Notes: generated by a model not told the origin, from the sequence alone. 22,748 nt of DNA from CAVURW01 sp963743595 (GCA_963743595.1 CAVURW010000268.1:1-22748), one strand, 5' to 3'; positions 1 to 7,597 are shown, counted from the stretch's first letter. Numbers and translations: made by a program.

Positions 1-693
1 CGGGTTGTTCGTCCCGTCTTTGAAGCCCATCAAATTCCGAGGCGTTTCGTCCGGTTTGAAGCTGGCGTTGAAACCCGTCTGCACCCAGCGGATTGCGGCA
101 ATATTGTAGGACAGTCTGGAGAGCTGACGAATGGCGTGGAAGGCGACCTGCGGATCATCGGCACAGGCTTGAATGGAAAGATCACCGCCGGAGCGGGAAT
201 CTTGCAGTTGATCGCCCGTAAATTTCGGTAAATCGACTAGCGCTTCGGGGCGATGTTTCGCCAGACCGTAACGGTCCTTTCCGTCCTGGACAAATAACCC
301 TGGTCCAAAACCGAATGTGATCGTGAGCCGAGAAGGAGACAAGCCCAGGACGTCGCCGCTGTCCGGCGCTGGCACTGAGTCATCGTCGCCGAGCGGTTGC
401 GCAGTCTGACCGGCGGTCATCTTGGCAGCGGCATCGGTCCACTGTTGTAAAAGCTTGATGACGTCATTGCGCTCAGTTGTCACGAGATCGAGCGCCGCGA
501 AATAGGTGTGCTGTTGAACGGGCGTTAGTATCCCGCTCTGATGTTCTCCCAAAAACGGTTCGATCAATAGACTTTGATCATCCGCCGCACGGGCATTGGT
601 CGCACCTAAACTAGCCGCTGTTGCGGCAAGCACTCCACGACCCAGGAAGCTGCGCCGGGAGAGGCCAGTTTGTTCGTCCTTTGGATGATTCAC
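1..693 (-). CDS. efeB: DyP-type heme peroxidase, EfeB/deferrochelatase type, Tat-exported (C-terminal part beyond the window)
   Basis: This is the N-terminal 231 codons of a dye-decolorizing peroxidase; the gene runs off the left edge. I translated it by hand because no complete ORF is present. It begins at GTG (693-691), preceded by a good Shine-Dalgarno GGAGGG at 700-705, and this start overlaps the stop of the upstream gene (GTGA). Residues 12-18 read SRRSFLG, a twin-arginine export motif, followed by a hydrophobic Ala-rich stretch, so the protein is exported folded with its heme. Near the fragment's end are GGDLSIQACADD and MGFKDGTNNP; the latter is the DyP GxxDG motif with the distal catalytic Asp at about residue 226. 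The proximal heme-ligand His lies outside the window. E. coli EfeB shares this arrangement and acts with EfeU and EfeO in ferrous iron uptake, but neither partner is visible here. The specific EfeB role is therefore inferred from similarity; the DyP family call is firm. Confidence 0.9.
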   Translation of the reverse strand, partial: MNHPKDEQTGLSRRSFLGRGVLAATAASLGATNARAADDQSLLIEPFLGEHQSGILTPVQQHTYFAALDLVTTERNDVIKLLQQWTDAAAKMTAGQTAQPLGDDDSVPAPDSGDVLGLSPSRLTITFGFGPGLFVQDGKDRYGLAKHRPEALVDLPKFTGDQLQDSRSGGDLSIQACADDPQVAFHAIRQLSRLSYNIAAIRWVQTGFNASFKPDETPRNLMGFKDGTNNP

Positions 694-1823
694 GGAGTTC
701 CCTCCACAAGCGTGTTCACGTCATCTTGCACGTAGTAAAAGCCTTTACCATCTAGCTTCATGGCAATCCCGAAAAGATCTCCATTACCGGGCGGAGATTG
801 CGCTTGATCTGCATCAATCCATTGCGCGCAGAGCTGCTTGCCTGAAGTTGGATCGATCTCTACCAATTGACCGTTCGTGCCATTGATGGAAAGCAGATGT
901 CCGTTCGGGGCCATCGTTAAGGCCAGTGGGCGGCGCAATAAACCTCCCTGGGTGACCGTGCGACCAATTCCTGCACTCGTGGATCGCGAGCTTGCGTTTG
1001 AAATGCCCACAATTTGATTGCCCAGAGCATCGGATACATAAAGGGTATCATCCGAGCCCATAGCCAAGCCGGTAGGGCCGATGAGAAAGACATCACGATC
1101 CGCGCGTTGACCATAGCCATCTGCAATTACCGTTTCGCCCGTGATCACGGGACCACTTGCAGAAATGGAGAGATTGATTCGAAGGACGGTGGCTTTCCGA
1201 ACGACCATAGGACTACCGGTCTTCGGATCACGAACACCAGGGCCCGGAACGTCGAAGCCAGCCATACTGATAAATAAAGTGGCTGTAGAGCCATTATCGA
1301 TCGTGACCATGTTTCCCCAGGGATCATTAATCTTGGAATCGGCCCAGGTAGAAACGATGTGCCCGTTTGAATCAAGGACAATGAGGCCTCCGTCGCCCTT
1401 GGTTTTGGTTGTGCCATCGGTGCTTGGCGTGCTTCCGACAATCAACCAGCCGCCTTTAAGCATGGTCATCGCCGTGCTGAGTCCAACACCACCTGGACAG
1501 TGGTCCAAGCGCGCAGGCAATTCAGCAAACACGGATGTCTTTTTGGTGGTGGGATTGTAATCGATAATCGTCGTGCCGGTTCCTTGGAGGTTCGATATTT
1601 TGTTGAAGTTATCGACCAAAACGTCGCCTTTTTGGATCTTTCCTGCGGAGACAGGAGCGACGATTACTGCGTACGGATTCAGATCGCCATTATCTGGAAC
1701 CGTGGAAGTAAGCGTGACATGTCGATGAATGCTGGCCAGATACGGCTCCTGAGCATGGCCGAGATTTAGGAGCGTTGTGAAAATGACGAGGAGGGTCGAG
1801 CACTTTAAAATTGAGTTGAGCAT
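690..1823 (-). CDS. Secreted NHL/beta-propeller-like protein
   Basis: The 377-residue product starts with a signal peptide (MLNSILKCSTLLVIFTTLLN, likely cleaved after GHA at about residue 24), so it acts in the periplasm or outside the cell. The rest consists of repeated short beta-rich segments typical of NHL or SMP-30-like propellers, for example GPTGLAMGSDDTLYVSDALG, RRPLALTMAPNGHLLSING and GQLVEIDPTSGK. No catalytic motif is evident. It starts 6 nt after the porin stop and overlaps the DyP gene by 4 nt, so the three are almost certainly one operon. A role as a partner or scaffold for the exported peroxidase is plausible from position only. The ATG has no clear Shine-Dalgarno. The fold is likely; the function is unknown. 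Confidence 0.75.
   Translation of the reverse strand: MLNSILKCSTLLVIFTTLLNLGHAQEPYLASIHRHVTLTSTVPDNGDLNPYAVIVAPVSAGKIQKGDVLVDNFNKISNLQGTGTTIIDYNPTTKKTSVFAELPARLDHCPGGVGLSTAMTMLKGGWLIVGSTPSTDGTTKTKGDGGLIVLDSNGHIVSTWADSKINDPWGNMVTIDNGSTATLFISMAGFDVPGPGVRDPKTGSPMVVRKATVLRINLSISASGPVITGETVIADGYGQRADRDVFLIGPTGLAMGSDDTLYVSDALGNQIVGISNASSRSTSAGIGRTVTQGGLLRRPLALTMAPNGHLLSINGTNGQLVEIDPTSGKQLCAQWIDADQAQSPPGNGDLFGIAMKLDGKGFYYVQDDVNTLVEGTP
700..705 (-). promoter_or_regulatory. Ribosome binding site deciding the GTG start of the DyP peroxidase
   Basis: The minus strand reads GGAGGG, then six bases, then GTG. It lies inside the last codons of the NHL-like gene and is one of few strong Shine-Dalgarno sequences in the window. 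It supports the GTG at 693 and translational coupling with the upstream gene. Confidence 0.65.
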
Positions 1824-1829
1824 AGTTTT

Positions 1830-3350
1830 TTAGAATTGAACGTTTACGCGAAAGCCCAGGACTGCCTCATTTTTGATCTCCTGACCGGAATTTGGATTTA
1901 GAATACCGGCACCTGGATGAAAGACATATTGAAAATCGGGCTGTAACTGGCACCAAGGCGTCAGCTCGTATTGATAGGTCAACTCCACAAATTCCTCGCT
2001 GCTGCGAACGGGATTGAATGAGCCCGAGAAGTTACCGGTGTCCCTATCCAGATAACTGGCGTGTTGTCCCACATTTGCATAACCCATCCCAAGCCCCAGA
2101 GTATCGTCGCCTCGGTTAGGAATCGGTTCGTGGAAGGTAAATCCGGCATTTGCACTGACATCGATCAGATTACGGTCTTCTTCCGGCGTCCCCATCGCCC
2201 GAGCAAAGACGCTGATCGTGCGATCGGCATCCGTGTCTTTGGAATCGCTCCAGATCATTTGGTCCATAACACCGTAGAATCCGTAATCGCCATGGAGATT
2301 GCGAGGCGTGCCGCTGCTGGCCGGATTGGCTAGCGAGAGACCGGTATTGTCGAACTGCTGATCGGCAAAGTTCTGCGTATCGTACCAAAAGCCGAGTTTG
2401 TAGGTCCCGGAAAGAGGCTGCTTGTCCGAGTAGACCATGCTGCCAAGCGCCGGGTAGGAGTATTGGATTTCGCCGATACACAAAGCACCACCCTCTGTAG
2501 GAAAGCTAGTGCCCGTAGCATTTTCGCTTTGGGGATCGCCGCTGTTATTAGAGACCGGGCTACCATTGAACACCCCCGCCAGAAGAGTAACAGAGTTGCT
2601 GGGACGATACCGAGCGCGAATACCCAGCGCCGAGAGAGGGTAAGCAGGGCCGCCTCCGGGCAAAGTGGCGGAGGGAAGCTCCGGCCAGCCAAACGACGTG
2701 TTCACGAAGAGCAGGGCGTTTTGGCTCACGATGAACTCCTGATCGAGGCTCTGCTGACCGATCTTGATATCGAGCCTGTCCTCCTTAAGAAACTTCTGCT
2801 GATACCAAAGCTCCCATAGGCGACTGGACCGATCAGCCTCAATACCGCTGGCGGTTTGGAGAGTCCCTAGGTTATCGGAACTCAAGCTACGCCCGTGGAC
2901 TTGCAGTCCACTTACATTAAATGTTCCGCCGTGGAGACCAAAGGCCCGTTGTGTATCCAGCTGCAAGATCATCTGGGTCAATCCATCGTACTCAAAATTC
3001 TTGTGGGTTCCTCCCGTTACATTTCCCAGTTCTTCGCTGGTTTCTTGAAGGGCCAACGTAATTCCGTACTTGCTTAGGAAGGGACGCAACCCGCCCATGT
3101 CCCCAAAGAGCGTTTGACTTCGGCCCAGTTGTGAAAAGAAACCGGCTTTGGGGATCGGCTGATTTGGTTCGCTCGGATTGTTGGGAGTTGCTGGCTGAAC
3201 CTCCGGCTGTAGAGCGGAAATTATCGGAGGAGTCGCTAATATGGAGCTAATAGAAAGAAGACCGAACACTAGGACCAAAAAGGTTGGATGCATTTGGGGA
3301 CTCGGACGGAAAATGAACGACGGCACAACAAGGATTTTCACTGTGCGCAT
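1830..3350 (-). CDS. Carbohydrate-selective porin, OprB family
   Basis: This is an outer-membrane beta-barrel porin of about 490-506 residues, the usual OprB size. Family-like stretches include LWELWYQQKFLKEDRLDIKI followed by GQQSLDQEF, then FVNTSFGWPELPSATLPGGG and PAYPLSALGIRARYRP. It ends in NVQF, with the C-terminal Phe expected of a barrel recognised by the BAM complex. A Pro/Asn-rich linker at about residues 45-70 precedes FFSQLGRSQTLFGDMGGLRP. OprB-family porins usually pass sugars or other small polar solutes; the substrate here cannot be read. Two starts are possible: ATG at 3350, or ATG at 3293, which begins directly with a signal-peptide-like stretch (MHPTFLVLVFGLLSISSILA). The shorter form (487 residues) looks more natural, but neither start has a Shine-Dalgarno. 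It is the first gene of the porin/NHL/DyP unit and diverges from exoD. Confidence 0.87.
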   Translation of the reverse strand: MRTVKILVVPSFIFRPSPQMHPTFLVLVFGLLSISSILATPPIISALQPEVQPATPNNPSEPNQPIPKAGFFSQLGRSQTLFGDMGGLRPFLSKYGITLALQETSEELGNVTGGTHKNFEYDGLTQMILQLDTQRAFGLHGGTFNVSGLQVHGRSLSSDNLGTLQTASGIEADRSSRLWELWYQQKFLKEDRLDIKIGQQSLDQEFIVSQNALLFVNTSFGWPELPSATLPGGGPAYPLSALGIRARYRPSNSVTLLAGVFNGSPVSNNSGDPQSENATGTSFPTEGGALCIGEIQYSYPALGSMVYSDKQPLSGTYKLGFWYDTQNFADQQFDNTGLSLANPASSGTPRNLHGDYGFYGVMDQMIWSDSKDTDADRTISVFARAMGTPEEDRNLIDVSANAGFTFHEPIPNRGDDTLGLGMGYANVGQHASYLDRDTGNFSGSFNPVRSSEEFVELTYQYELTPWCQLQPDFQYVFHPGAGILNPNSGQEIKNEAVLGFRVNVQF

Positions 3351-3441
3351 TAAATAGAAAGCTGAGCATCTCCGCTAACGCAGCCCTGCGATAAACTAAT
3401 GCTGAGATGTTGCCGATTCGTTGTCTTTTTCTAGCGGTCGC

Positions 3442-3470
3442 TTGACACACGGTTCCATCCGGAGTAGCTT
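3442..3470 (+). promoter_or_regulatory. Possible sigma70-type promoter for the exoD-like gene
   Basis: A perfect TTGACA at 3442-3447 is followed 17 bases later by TAGCTT at 3465-3470, a weak -10 (3 of 6). TATCTT (3484-3489) and TACTAT (3515-3520) match the -10 better but lack a matching -35. The weak -10 coincides with one arm of the inverted repeat at 3464-3496. Confidence 0.25.
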
Positions 3471-3496
3471 CTCCTCTAAAGTGTATCTTAAGCTAC
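3464..3496. repeat. Inverted repeat GTAGCTT/AAGCTAC upstream of the exoD-like gene
   Basis: GTAGCTT at 3464-3470 and its exact complement AAGCTAC at 3490-3496 are separated by 19 bases. AGCTAC recurs at 3529-3534, inside and beside the 10-base palindrome TAGCTAGCTA (3524-3533) just before the ATG at 3537. It could be an operator or a leader-RNA hairpin. I see no other defined element in the 186-base divergent intergenic region. Confidence 0.3.
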
Positions 3497-3536
3497 AGAT
3501 GGTAGTGCTTGCGATACTATGAATAGCTAGCTACTT

Positions 3537-4295
3537 ATGATTGCCTCCAACCTATTTATCCATGATCCCCTCGAGAGCTTTGGTAGGAGCACACTCCTCA
3601 AGCCTGCAGGACCAAAGAAAAGGAGCTTGGGAGGATTAACGACCAAACGCCGTCTACCAACAAAGACCGCTAAAAAAGCGGTCGTCCAGCCAACGAAACC
3701 CAAGAAATCTGCTCCTCGAACATCTGACGTCCTACTGCGAATTTTGGATAACAACCCCGGAAAATCGATCACGGTTCAACGTATCGTTGATGAACTGGGA
3801 TCGAATTCGTTTGGTGCTTCGCTCATGGTCTTTTCGTTGCCCGAGCTTCTTCCCGTGCATTTCCCTGGAATTGGTGCGGTCGTCGCGATTCCAAATGGGA
3901 TCCTAGCTTCCCAAATGATCCGCGGAAAGAAGCAGATCCAATTGCCAGGCTACCTCCTCAAACGTTCCGTTCCCCGCAAGCTATTTTCCAGCGCTGTTCA
4001 CGCGATTTTGCCCTCTCTCCAGAGAATTGAGAGAGCGGTCTCGCCGCGTGGAAATTGGATGAATCATGCCTTGGCAAAGCGTTTACTCGGAGGATTTACC
4101 CTAACTTTGGCGGGTGTCATCGCACTTCCGATACCCTGGACCTGCACGCTCGCCGCACTTGCAACCATGTTAATCGGGCTGGGGATGGTGGAAAGAAATG
4201 GCACTCTCGTCATTTTGGGAATGATTCTTGGGCTGACCTCAATCGCTTTGGTTGCTGGAATTGTTCTTGGAGCGATCTCTTTTCTTGGATTCTGA
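3537..4295 (+). CDS. exoD: ExoD-family membrane protein with basic N-terminal extension
   Basis: The 252-residue product matches the ExoD (exopolysaccharide synthesis) family. ITVQRIVDELGSNSFGASLM at about 78-97 leads into LPELLPVHFPGIGAVVAIPN, then GKKQIQLPGYLLKR, then LQRIERAVSPR at about 161-171. These are the family's usual landmarks: a Pro/Gly membrane segment, a W/L-P-x-x-L motif and an Arg-rich E-R-x-x-x-P-R stretch. The C-terminal third (184-252) holds two or three hydrophobic helices. ExoD from rhizobia is tied to exopolysaccharide production and alkali tolerance; its biochemistry is unknown. Residues 20-63 form a low-complexity Lys/Arg/Thr/Pro extension, unusual for the family. The start follows the palindrome directly, without a Shine-Dalgarno. 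Whether it shares a transcript with the downstream receptor is uncertain because dyads lie between them. Confidence 0.82.
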   Translation: MIASNLFIHDPLESFGRSTLLKPAGPKKRSLGGLTTKRRLPTKTAKKAVVQPTKPKKSAPRTSDVLLRILDNNPGKSITVQRIVDELGSNSFGASLMVFSLPELLPVHFPGIGAVVAIPNGILASQMIRGKKQIQLPGYLLKRSVPRKLFSSAVHAILPSLQRIERAVSPRGNWMNHALAKRLLGGFTLTLAGVIALPIPWTCTLAALATMLIGLGMVERNGTLVILGMILGLTSIALVAGIVLGAISFLGF

Positions 4296-4326
4296 GTAGC
4301 TCTAAGCGCGAAGCTTGGACTCACAC

Positions 4327-4398
4327 GCAAATCACTTGCACTTATTTCTTGCAAACTACTTGCGTTAGTCTTACTCATCCTAAATGCAAATTACTAGC
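4327..4398. promoter_or_regulatory. Three operator-like dyads (GCAA-N5-TTGC) before the TonB receptor
   Basis: Three copies of GCAAAYYACTWGC occur in 72 bases: GCAAATCACTTGC (4327-4339), GCAAACTACTTGC (4351-4363) and GCAAATTACTAGC (4386-4398). The first two are perfect GCAA/TTGC dyads with a 5-base spacer; the third has TAGC as its right arm. Start-to-start spacings are 24 and 35. The third copy covers codons 1-5 of the receptor gene (ATG at 4384). Position before a TonB receptor suggests a metal- or nutrient-responsive repressor, for example of the Fur family, but the consensus is not one I can assign. Confidence 0.5.
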
Positions 4399-5028
4399 AT
4401 TTACCGATGCTCCGCTTTTCTCGCAATCAGTCTGGCTCTCGCTTCGATTTCGCATTCAACCGCCCAAACTCCACCGTCAACGGCTGAAACGGGCCAAACC
4501 CAGCAGATGAAAGAAATTACGGTGGTGGGTCAATTGGACGAGGCCCGTTCGCAAATCGTGCCGAGCCTCGGAGCGACAGTTTACAGCATCAACCAGCAGA
4601 ACATTTTAAACCAGGCGCAAGGCGATAACGTTCCTTTTGACAAATTGGTGTTGCGGTTGCCCGGCGTGAGTGAAGATTCCGCCGCCTCCGGAAATTTTCA
4701 CGTTCGAGACGAACATGCCAACGTCCAGTATCGGATCAATGACGTGCTGATTCCAGAAAGCATCGTCAGTTTCGGCAGTCAGTTCGATACGCAATTTGCC
4801 GATCACGTCGATCTCATTACGGGTGCGCTGCCGGCGCAGTATGGATTCAGGAACACCGGCATTCTGGACATTCACACCAAGAGCGGCGCGTTCAACCCAG
4901 GAGGCGACGTCGAAATTTACGGAGGGAGCTACGAAACGGTTCGTCCTAGCTTCGAATACGGTGGTTCCGAAGGGAAATTCAGCTATTACCTCTCCGGAAA
5001 TTATCTGACGAATGACTCTCGGCATTGA
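4384..5028 (+). CDS. TonB-dependent receptor, N-terminal (plug) part of a frameshifted gene
   Basis: This reading frame carries a signal peptide (about residues 1-28, ending STAQT), a TonB-box-like stretch KEITVVGQ at about 43-50, and a plug domain: a segment ending LRLPGVSEDSAASGNFHVRD, then VQYRINDVLIPES and VDLITGALPAQYGFRNTGIL. It ends early at TGA 5026-5028 as NYLTNDSRH. In related receptors the protein continues at this point as a long barrel, and that barrel is found one frame over from about 5018. The start is ATG 4384, directly after an in-frame TAA; no alternative start precedes the signal peptide and no Shine-Dalgarno is visible. A plug without a barrel cannot transport, so this is either a decayed gene or a sequence error. 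Joined with the next entry the receptor is about 727 residues, normal for the family. Confidence 0.85.
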   Translation: MQITSIYRCSAFLAISLALASISHSTAQTPPSTAETGQTQQMKEITVVGQLDEARSQIVPSLGATVYSINQQNILNQAQGDNVPFDKLVLRLPGVSEDSAASGNFHVRDEHANVQYRINDVLIPESIVSFGSQFDTQFADHVDLITGALPAQYGFRNTGILDIHTKSGAFNPGGDVEIYGGSYETVRPSFEYGGSEGKFSYYLSGNYLTNDSRH

Positions 5029-6559
5029 GAATCCGACAGCGGCTACGCACGCGGTCCACGACCAAACCGACCAGTACCGTGGTTTCGCTTACCTGTCGTA
5101 TATCATCGACGAAACCAGTCGCATCAGTTTGATTGCTGGGGAAGCCTACAATCAATACGAGATTCCGAATTCACCTGGTGAGCAGCCAGCTGTCGATGGA
5201 ACCGGCAACCCATTTGTCATTCCCGGTGCCCCGACGTTTAATTCGGATGCACTCAATGAAAAGCAGCGGGAACAAAACGACTTTGAGGTTCTGGCGTATC
5301 AAAAAACGATCGACGACTTCAACTTCCAACTCTCCCTTTTTAACGCCTACAGTGCCGCCAATTTTCAGCCCGATCAATTGGGCGATCTCTACTTCAATGG
5401 CATCGCGAGCACTCTCGATCGAAGCGTGCTGTCCGATGGTCTCCAGTTCGATAGCAGTTACGTGATTAACGATGCGCACACGTTGCGGGCCGGTCTCCTT
5501 CTCAACGCTCAGGGTTCAACTCAATCTTCCATAAGCACGGTATTGCCCGAAGATCCGACGACGGGTGCACAAAGCGGCCCGCCGGAGACTTTCAACGATC
5601 GGACCTACAACACCGCTTACAGTTACGGCTTCTACATTCAGGATGAATGGAAAGCGATTAAAGGACTGACCATCAATTTTGGCGGACGTTTCGACGTCTT
5701 CCAGAGTAGCCTCATTCGCCAAAATCAACTTAGTCCCCGATTCAATGCCACGTACGAGTTCGATAAAAACACGACGATTCACGGTGGGTACGCGAGTTAC
5801 TTCACTCCGCCGCCACTGGAGAACGTTTCACAAGGGTCGCTTGCGGAGCTCCTCAACACTTCGGGAACACCCAATACCGATCTTCCCAATGACAAAGTGT
5901 TATCGGAACGGGCGCAATACTTCGATCTTGGGATTACCCATAGCTTCACTCCCGAATATCACATCGGTCTCGACGGCTATTACAAGTTATCCCAGAACAC
6001 CTTGGATGATGGTAACTTCGGTGCCGCTCCGATTCTGACGGCGTTTAACTACAATAAGGGCCAGACTTGTGGTCTCGAGCTAACTCAGAGCTACGATACG
6101 AAGGAGGGGCTCTCGGTTTATGCCAACTTCGCACTGGAACAAGCCTTGGGCGAACGATGGAACTCGGCTCAGTCGGCTCTGTTCAACACAACTGACTACC
6201 ACTACGTGTATAATCACTATATTTATCTCGATCATAGCCAAACATTCACGGGCTCGGTGGGAGCTTCTTATGTGATCGGCGAGACCCGGCCCTACATCGA
6301 AATGGTAACTGGAAGCGGCTTTCGACAGGACGCAAAGGATATCCCTAATGGCGGTTCCTTGCCCGCCTATGATTCGGTAAATATGGGGGTGAGCCAAGGG
6401 TTCAAATGGGCGCACATCGACAACCTGACGGCCCGTTTTGATATTATCAACGTGGGTGACCAGATCTACCAACTCCGTAGTGGAACTGGCGTGGGTGTAT
6501 TTGCTCCCCAGTATGGACAACGGCGCGGTTTTTATGCGGGTCTCAAGTACTCGTTCTGA
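5012..6559 (+). CDS. TonB-dependent receptor, C-terminal barrel part of the frameshifted gene
   Basis: This is the outer-membrane barrel of the same receptor, in frame 2, about 515 residues. It opens with LGIENPTAATHAVHDQTDQY, characteristic of this receptor subfamily just after the plug. Strand-rich segments follow, such as YNTAYSYGFYIQDEWKAIKG, LSPRFNATYEFDKNTTIHGG and GLELTQSYDTKEGLSVYANF, and it ends YGQRRGFYAGLKYSF with a C-terminal Phe for barrel assembly. It lacks its own signal peptide, so translation from the ATG at 5012 would leave it in the cytoplasm. A single extra base (T at about 5017) explains the break. The exbB-exbD-tonB genes follow at 12 nt, so the receptor was or is part of a dedicated transport operon. 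The substrate cannot be read; the neighbouring peroxidase and dyads hint at iron, but only weakly. Confidence 0.87.
   Translation: MTLGIENPTAATHAVHDQTDQYRGFAYLSYIIDETSRISLIAGEAYNQYEIPNSPGEQPAVDGTGNPFVIPGAPTFNSDALNEKQREQNDFEVLAYQKTIDDFNFQLSLFNAYSAANFQPDQLGDLYFNGIASTLDRSVLSDGLQFDSSYVINDAHTLRAGLLLNAQGSTQSSISTVLPEDPTTGAQSGPPETFNDRTYNTAYSYGFYIQDEWKAIKGLTINFGGRFDVFQSSLIRQNQLSPRFNATYEFDKNTTIHGGYASYFTPPPLENVSQGSLAELLNTSGTPNTDLPNDKVLSERAQYFDLGITHSFTPEYHIGLDGYYKLSQNTLDDGNFGAAPILTAFNYNKGQTCGLELTQSYDTKEGLSVYANFALEQALGERWNSAQSALFNTTDYHYVYNHYIYLDHSQTFTGSVGASYVIGETRPYIEMVTGSGFRQDAKDIPNGGSLPAYDSVNMGVSQGFKWAHIDNLTARFDIINVGDQIYQLRSGTGVGVFAPQYGQRRGFYAGLKYSF
5014..5028 (+). other. Frameshift site in the TonB-dependent receptor
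   Basis: Frame 1 reads ...TNDSRH and stops at 5028. Frame 2 reads LGIENPT from CTC at 5018. Removing the T at 5017 gives TNDLGIENPT, as expected for the family. There is no homopolymer or recognised slippery heptamer, which argues against programmed frameshifting. Confidence 0.7.
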
Positions 6560-6571
6560 TAAGAGATACTA

Positions 6572-7180
6572 ATGCTGGAACTATTCTTTAAAGGCGGCCC
6601 CATCATGTGGCCCCTGTTGGTTACCTCCGTAATCACCGTTTCCGTGGTCATTGAACGGGCGTTATTTCTTCTCATTCAAGCTACCAAGAGGGATTCCCGA
6701 TGCGTGGACGCCGTCTTGAAGGCTGCGGAAAAGGGCGACCTCAAGGAGGCGACGAGACTCGCCGAGCCGAGTGGGGATTTCGTTGCCCGCGCGTTGGCCT
6801 CCGTTCTGAGCCACCCATCAGAAAATTTCACGGAGGCGATGCTGCGTGCCGCCAAGCGTGAATTACGTCGATACAACCGAGGCCTTTCCGCCTTGGACAC
6901 CATTATCACGCTTGCGCCACTTCTCGGACTTCTGGGAACCGTTACTGGCATGATACACGCATTTGGCCTCCTGGGAGATCAAAGCCTGGATACCCCTGCC
7001 GTTATTACCGGTGGAATTGCGCAAGCGCTGATTGCCACGGCATTCGGGTTAGGAATCGCCATCATCTCGCTCATCCCTTTTAATTTTCTCAATACACAAG
7101 TGGAGGCCGCCAGAGAGGACCTCGAAGACGCGGCAACGAGGCTGGAGATGGCACTCAAATCCAAAGGGACTAACGAGTGA
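6572..7180 (+). CDS. exbB: ExbB-type proton channel of the TonB system (MotA/TolQ/ExbB family)
   Basis: The 202-residue product is an inner-membrane channel subunit that turns proton-motive force into TonB movement. There are three membrane segments: about 11-34, 111-133 and 146-172. The signature segments are LAPLLGLLGTVTGMIHAFGL at about 114-133 and GGIAQALIATAFGLGIAIIS at about 147-166, which line the proton path in this family. The cytoplasmic loop (35-105) and the charged C-terminal tail have normal lengths. It starts 12 nt after the receptor stop and ends 6 nt before exbD. Homologues include TolQ and MotA, but the neighbouring tonB and receptor favour ExbB. Confidence 0.92.
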   Translation: MLELFFKGGPIMWPLLVTSVITVSVVIERALFLLIQATKRDSRCVDAVLKAAEKGDLKEATRLAEPSGDFVARALASVLSHPSENFTEAMLRAAKRELRRYNRGLSALDTIITLAPLLGLLGTVTGMIHAFGLLGDQSLDTPAVITGGIAQALIATAFGLGIAIISLIPFNFLNTQVEAAREDLEDAATRLEMALKSKGTNE

Positions 7181-7186
7181 CCTGCC

Positions 7187-7594
7187 ATGCACATTCCTTC
7201 CCCACGAACTCAGAGACGGGCACGTATCGAAATCATCCCGCTCATCGATATTATTTTCTTCTTGCTAGCGACTTTCATGATGGTGTCGCTCTCGATGATC
7301 AAGAATCAAGGACTCACCGTCCATCTTCCCGTGGCCTCTTCGGCAGCCGCGCAGGAGCGGAGCAATACGGTCACGATTACCGTTGCCCAGGATGGGAGCT
7401 ATTCCTGGAACAAGGAACCTGCCGATTTATCGACGATTGCGGCGCGGTTTATTGACGCGAAAAAGGACTCGCCAGAACCGAAAATCATTCTTAACGGCGA
7501 TGCTCATAGCCAACTGCAGGCGATCGTTTCCGTGCTGGACGCAGCGCGCAAGGCGGGCCTTTCCCAGGTGAGTATCCAGACGAGCGTCCATTAG
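7187..7594 (+). CDS. exbD: ExbD-type proton-channel subunit (ExbD/TolR family)
   Basis: The 135-residue product has one N-terminal membrane segment, IIPLIDIIFFLLATFMMVSL (about 16-35), containing Asp21. This matches the essential membrane Asp of E. coli ExbD (Asp25), which carries protons. The rest is a periplasmic domain with the family pattern VTITVAQDGSYSWNKEP and a helix ending QAIVSVLDAARKAGLSQVSI. It sits 6 nt after exbB and 3 nt before tonB, so the three proteins are probably made together. Confidence 0.93.
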   Translation: MHIPSPRTQRRARIEIIPLIDIIFFLLATFMMVSLSMIKNQGLTVHLPVASSAAAQERSNTVTITVAQDGSYSWNKEPADLSTIAARFIDAKKDSPEPKIILNGDAHSQLQAIVSVLDAARKAGLSQVSIQTSVH

Positions 7595-7597
7595 CCC

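Noticed and set aside
4055..4510. Plus-strand open frame overlapping the end of exoD and the start of the receptor
   Set aside because: Rich in Cys, His and Trp with no coherent fold; it crosses two better-supported genes and the dyad region.
5012..5028. Programmed ribosomal frameshift in the TonB receptor
   Set aside because: There is no slippery heptamer, no rare-codon or stop-based +1 site and no evident downstream structure; simple indel or sequencing error is the better explanation.
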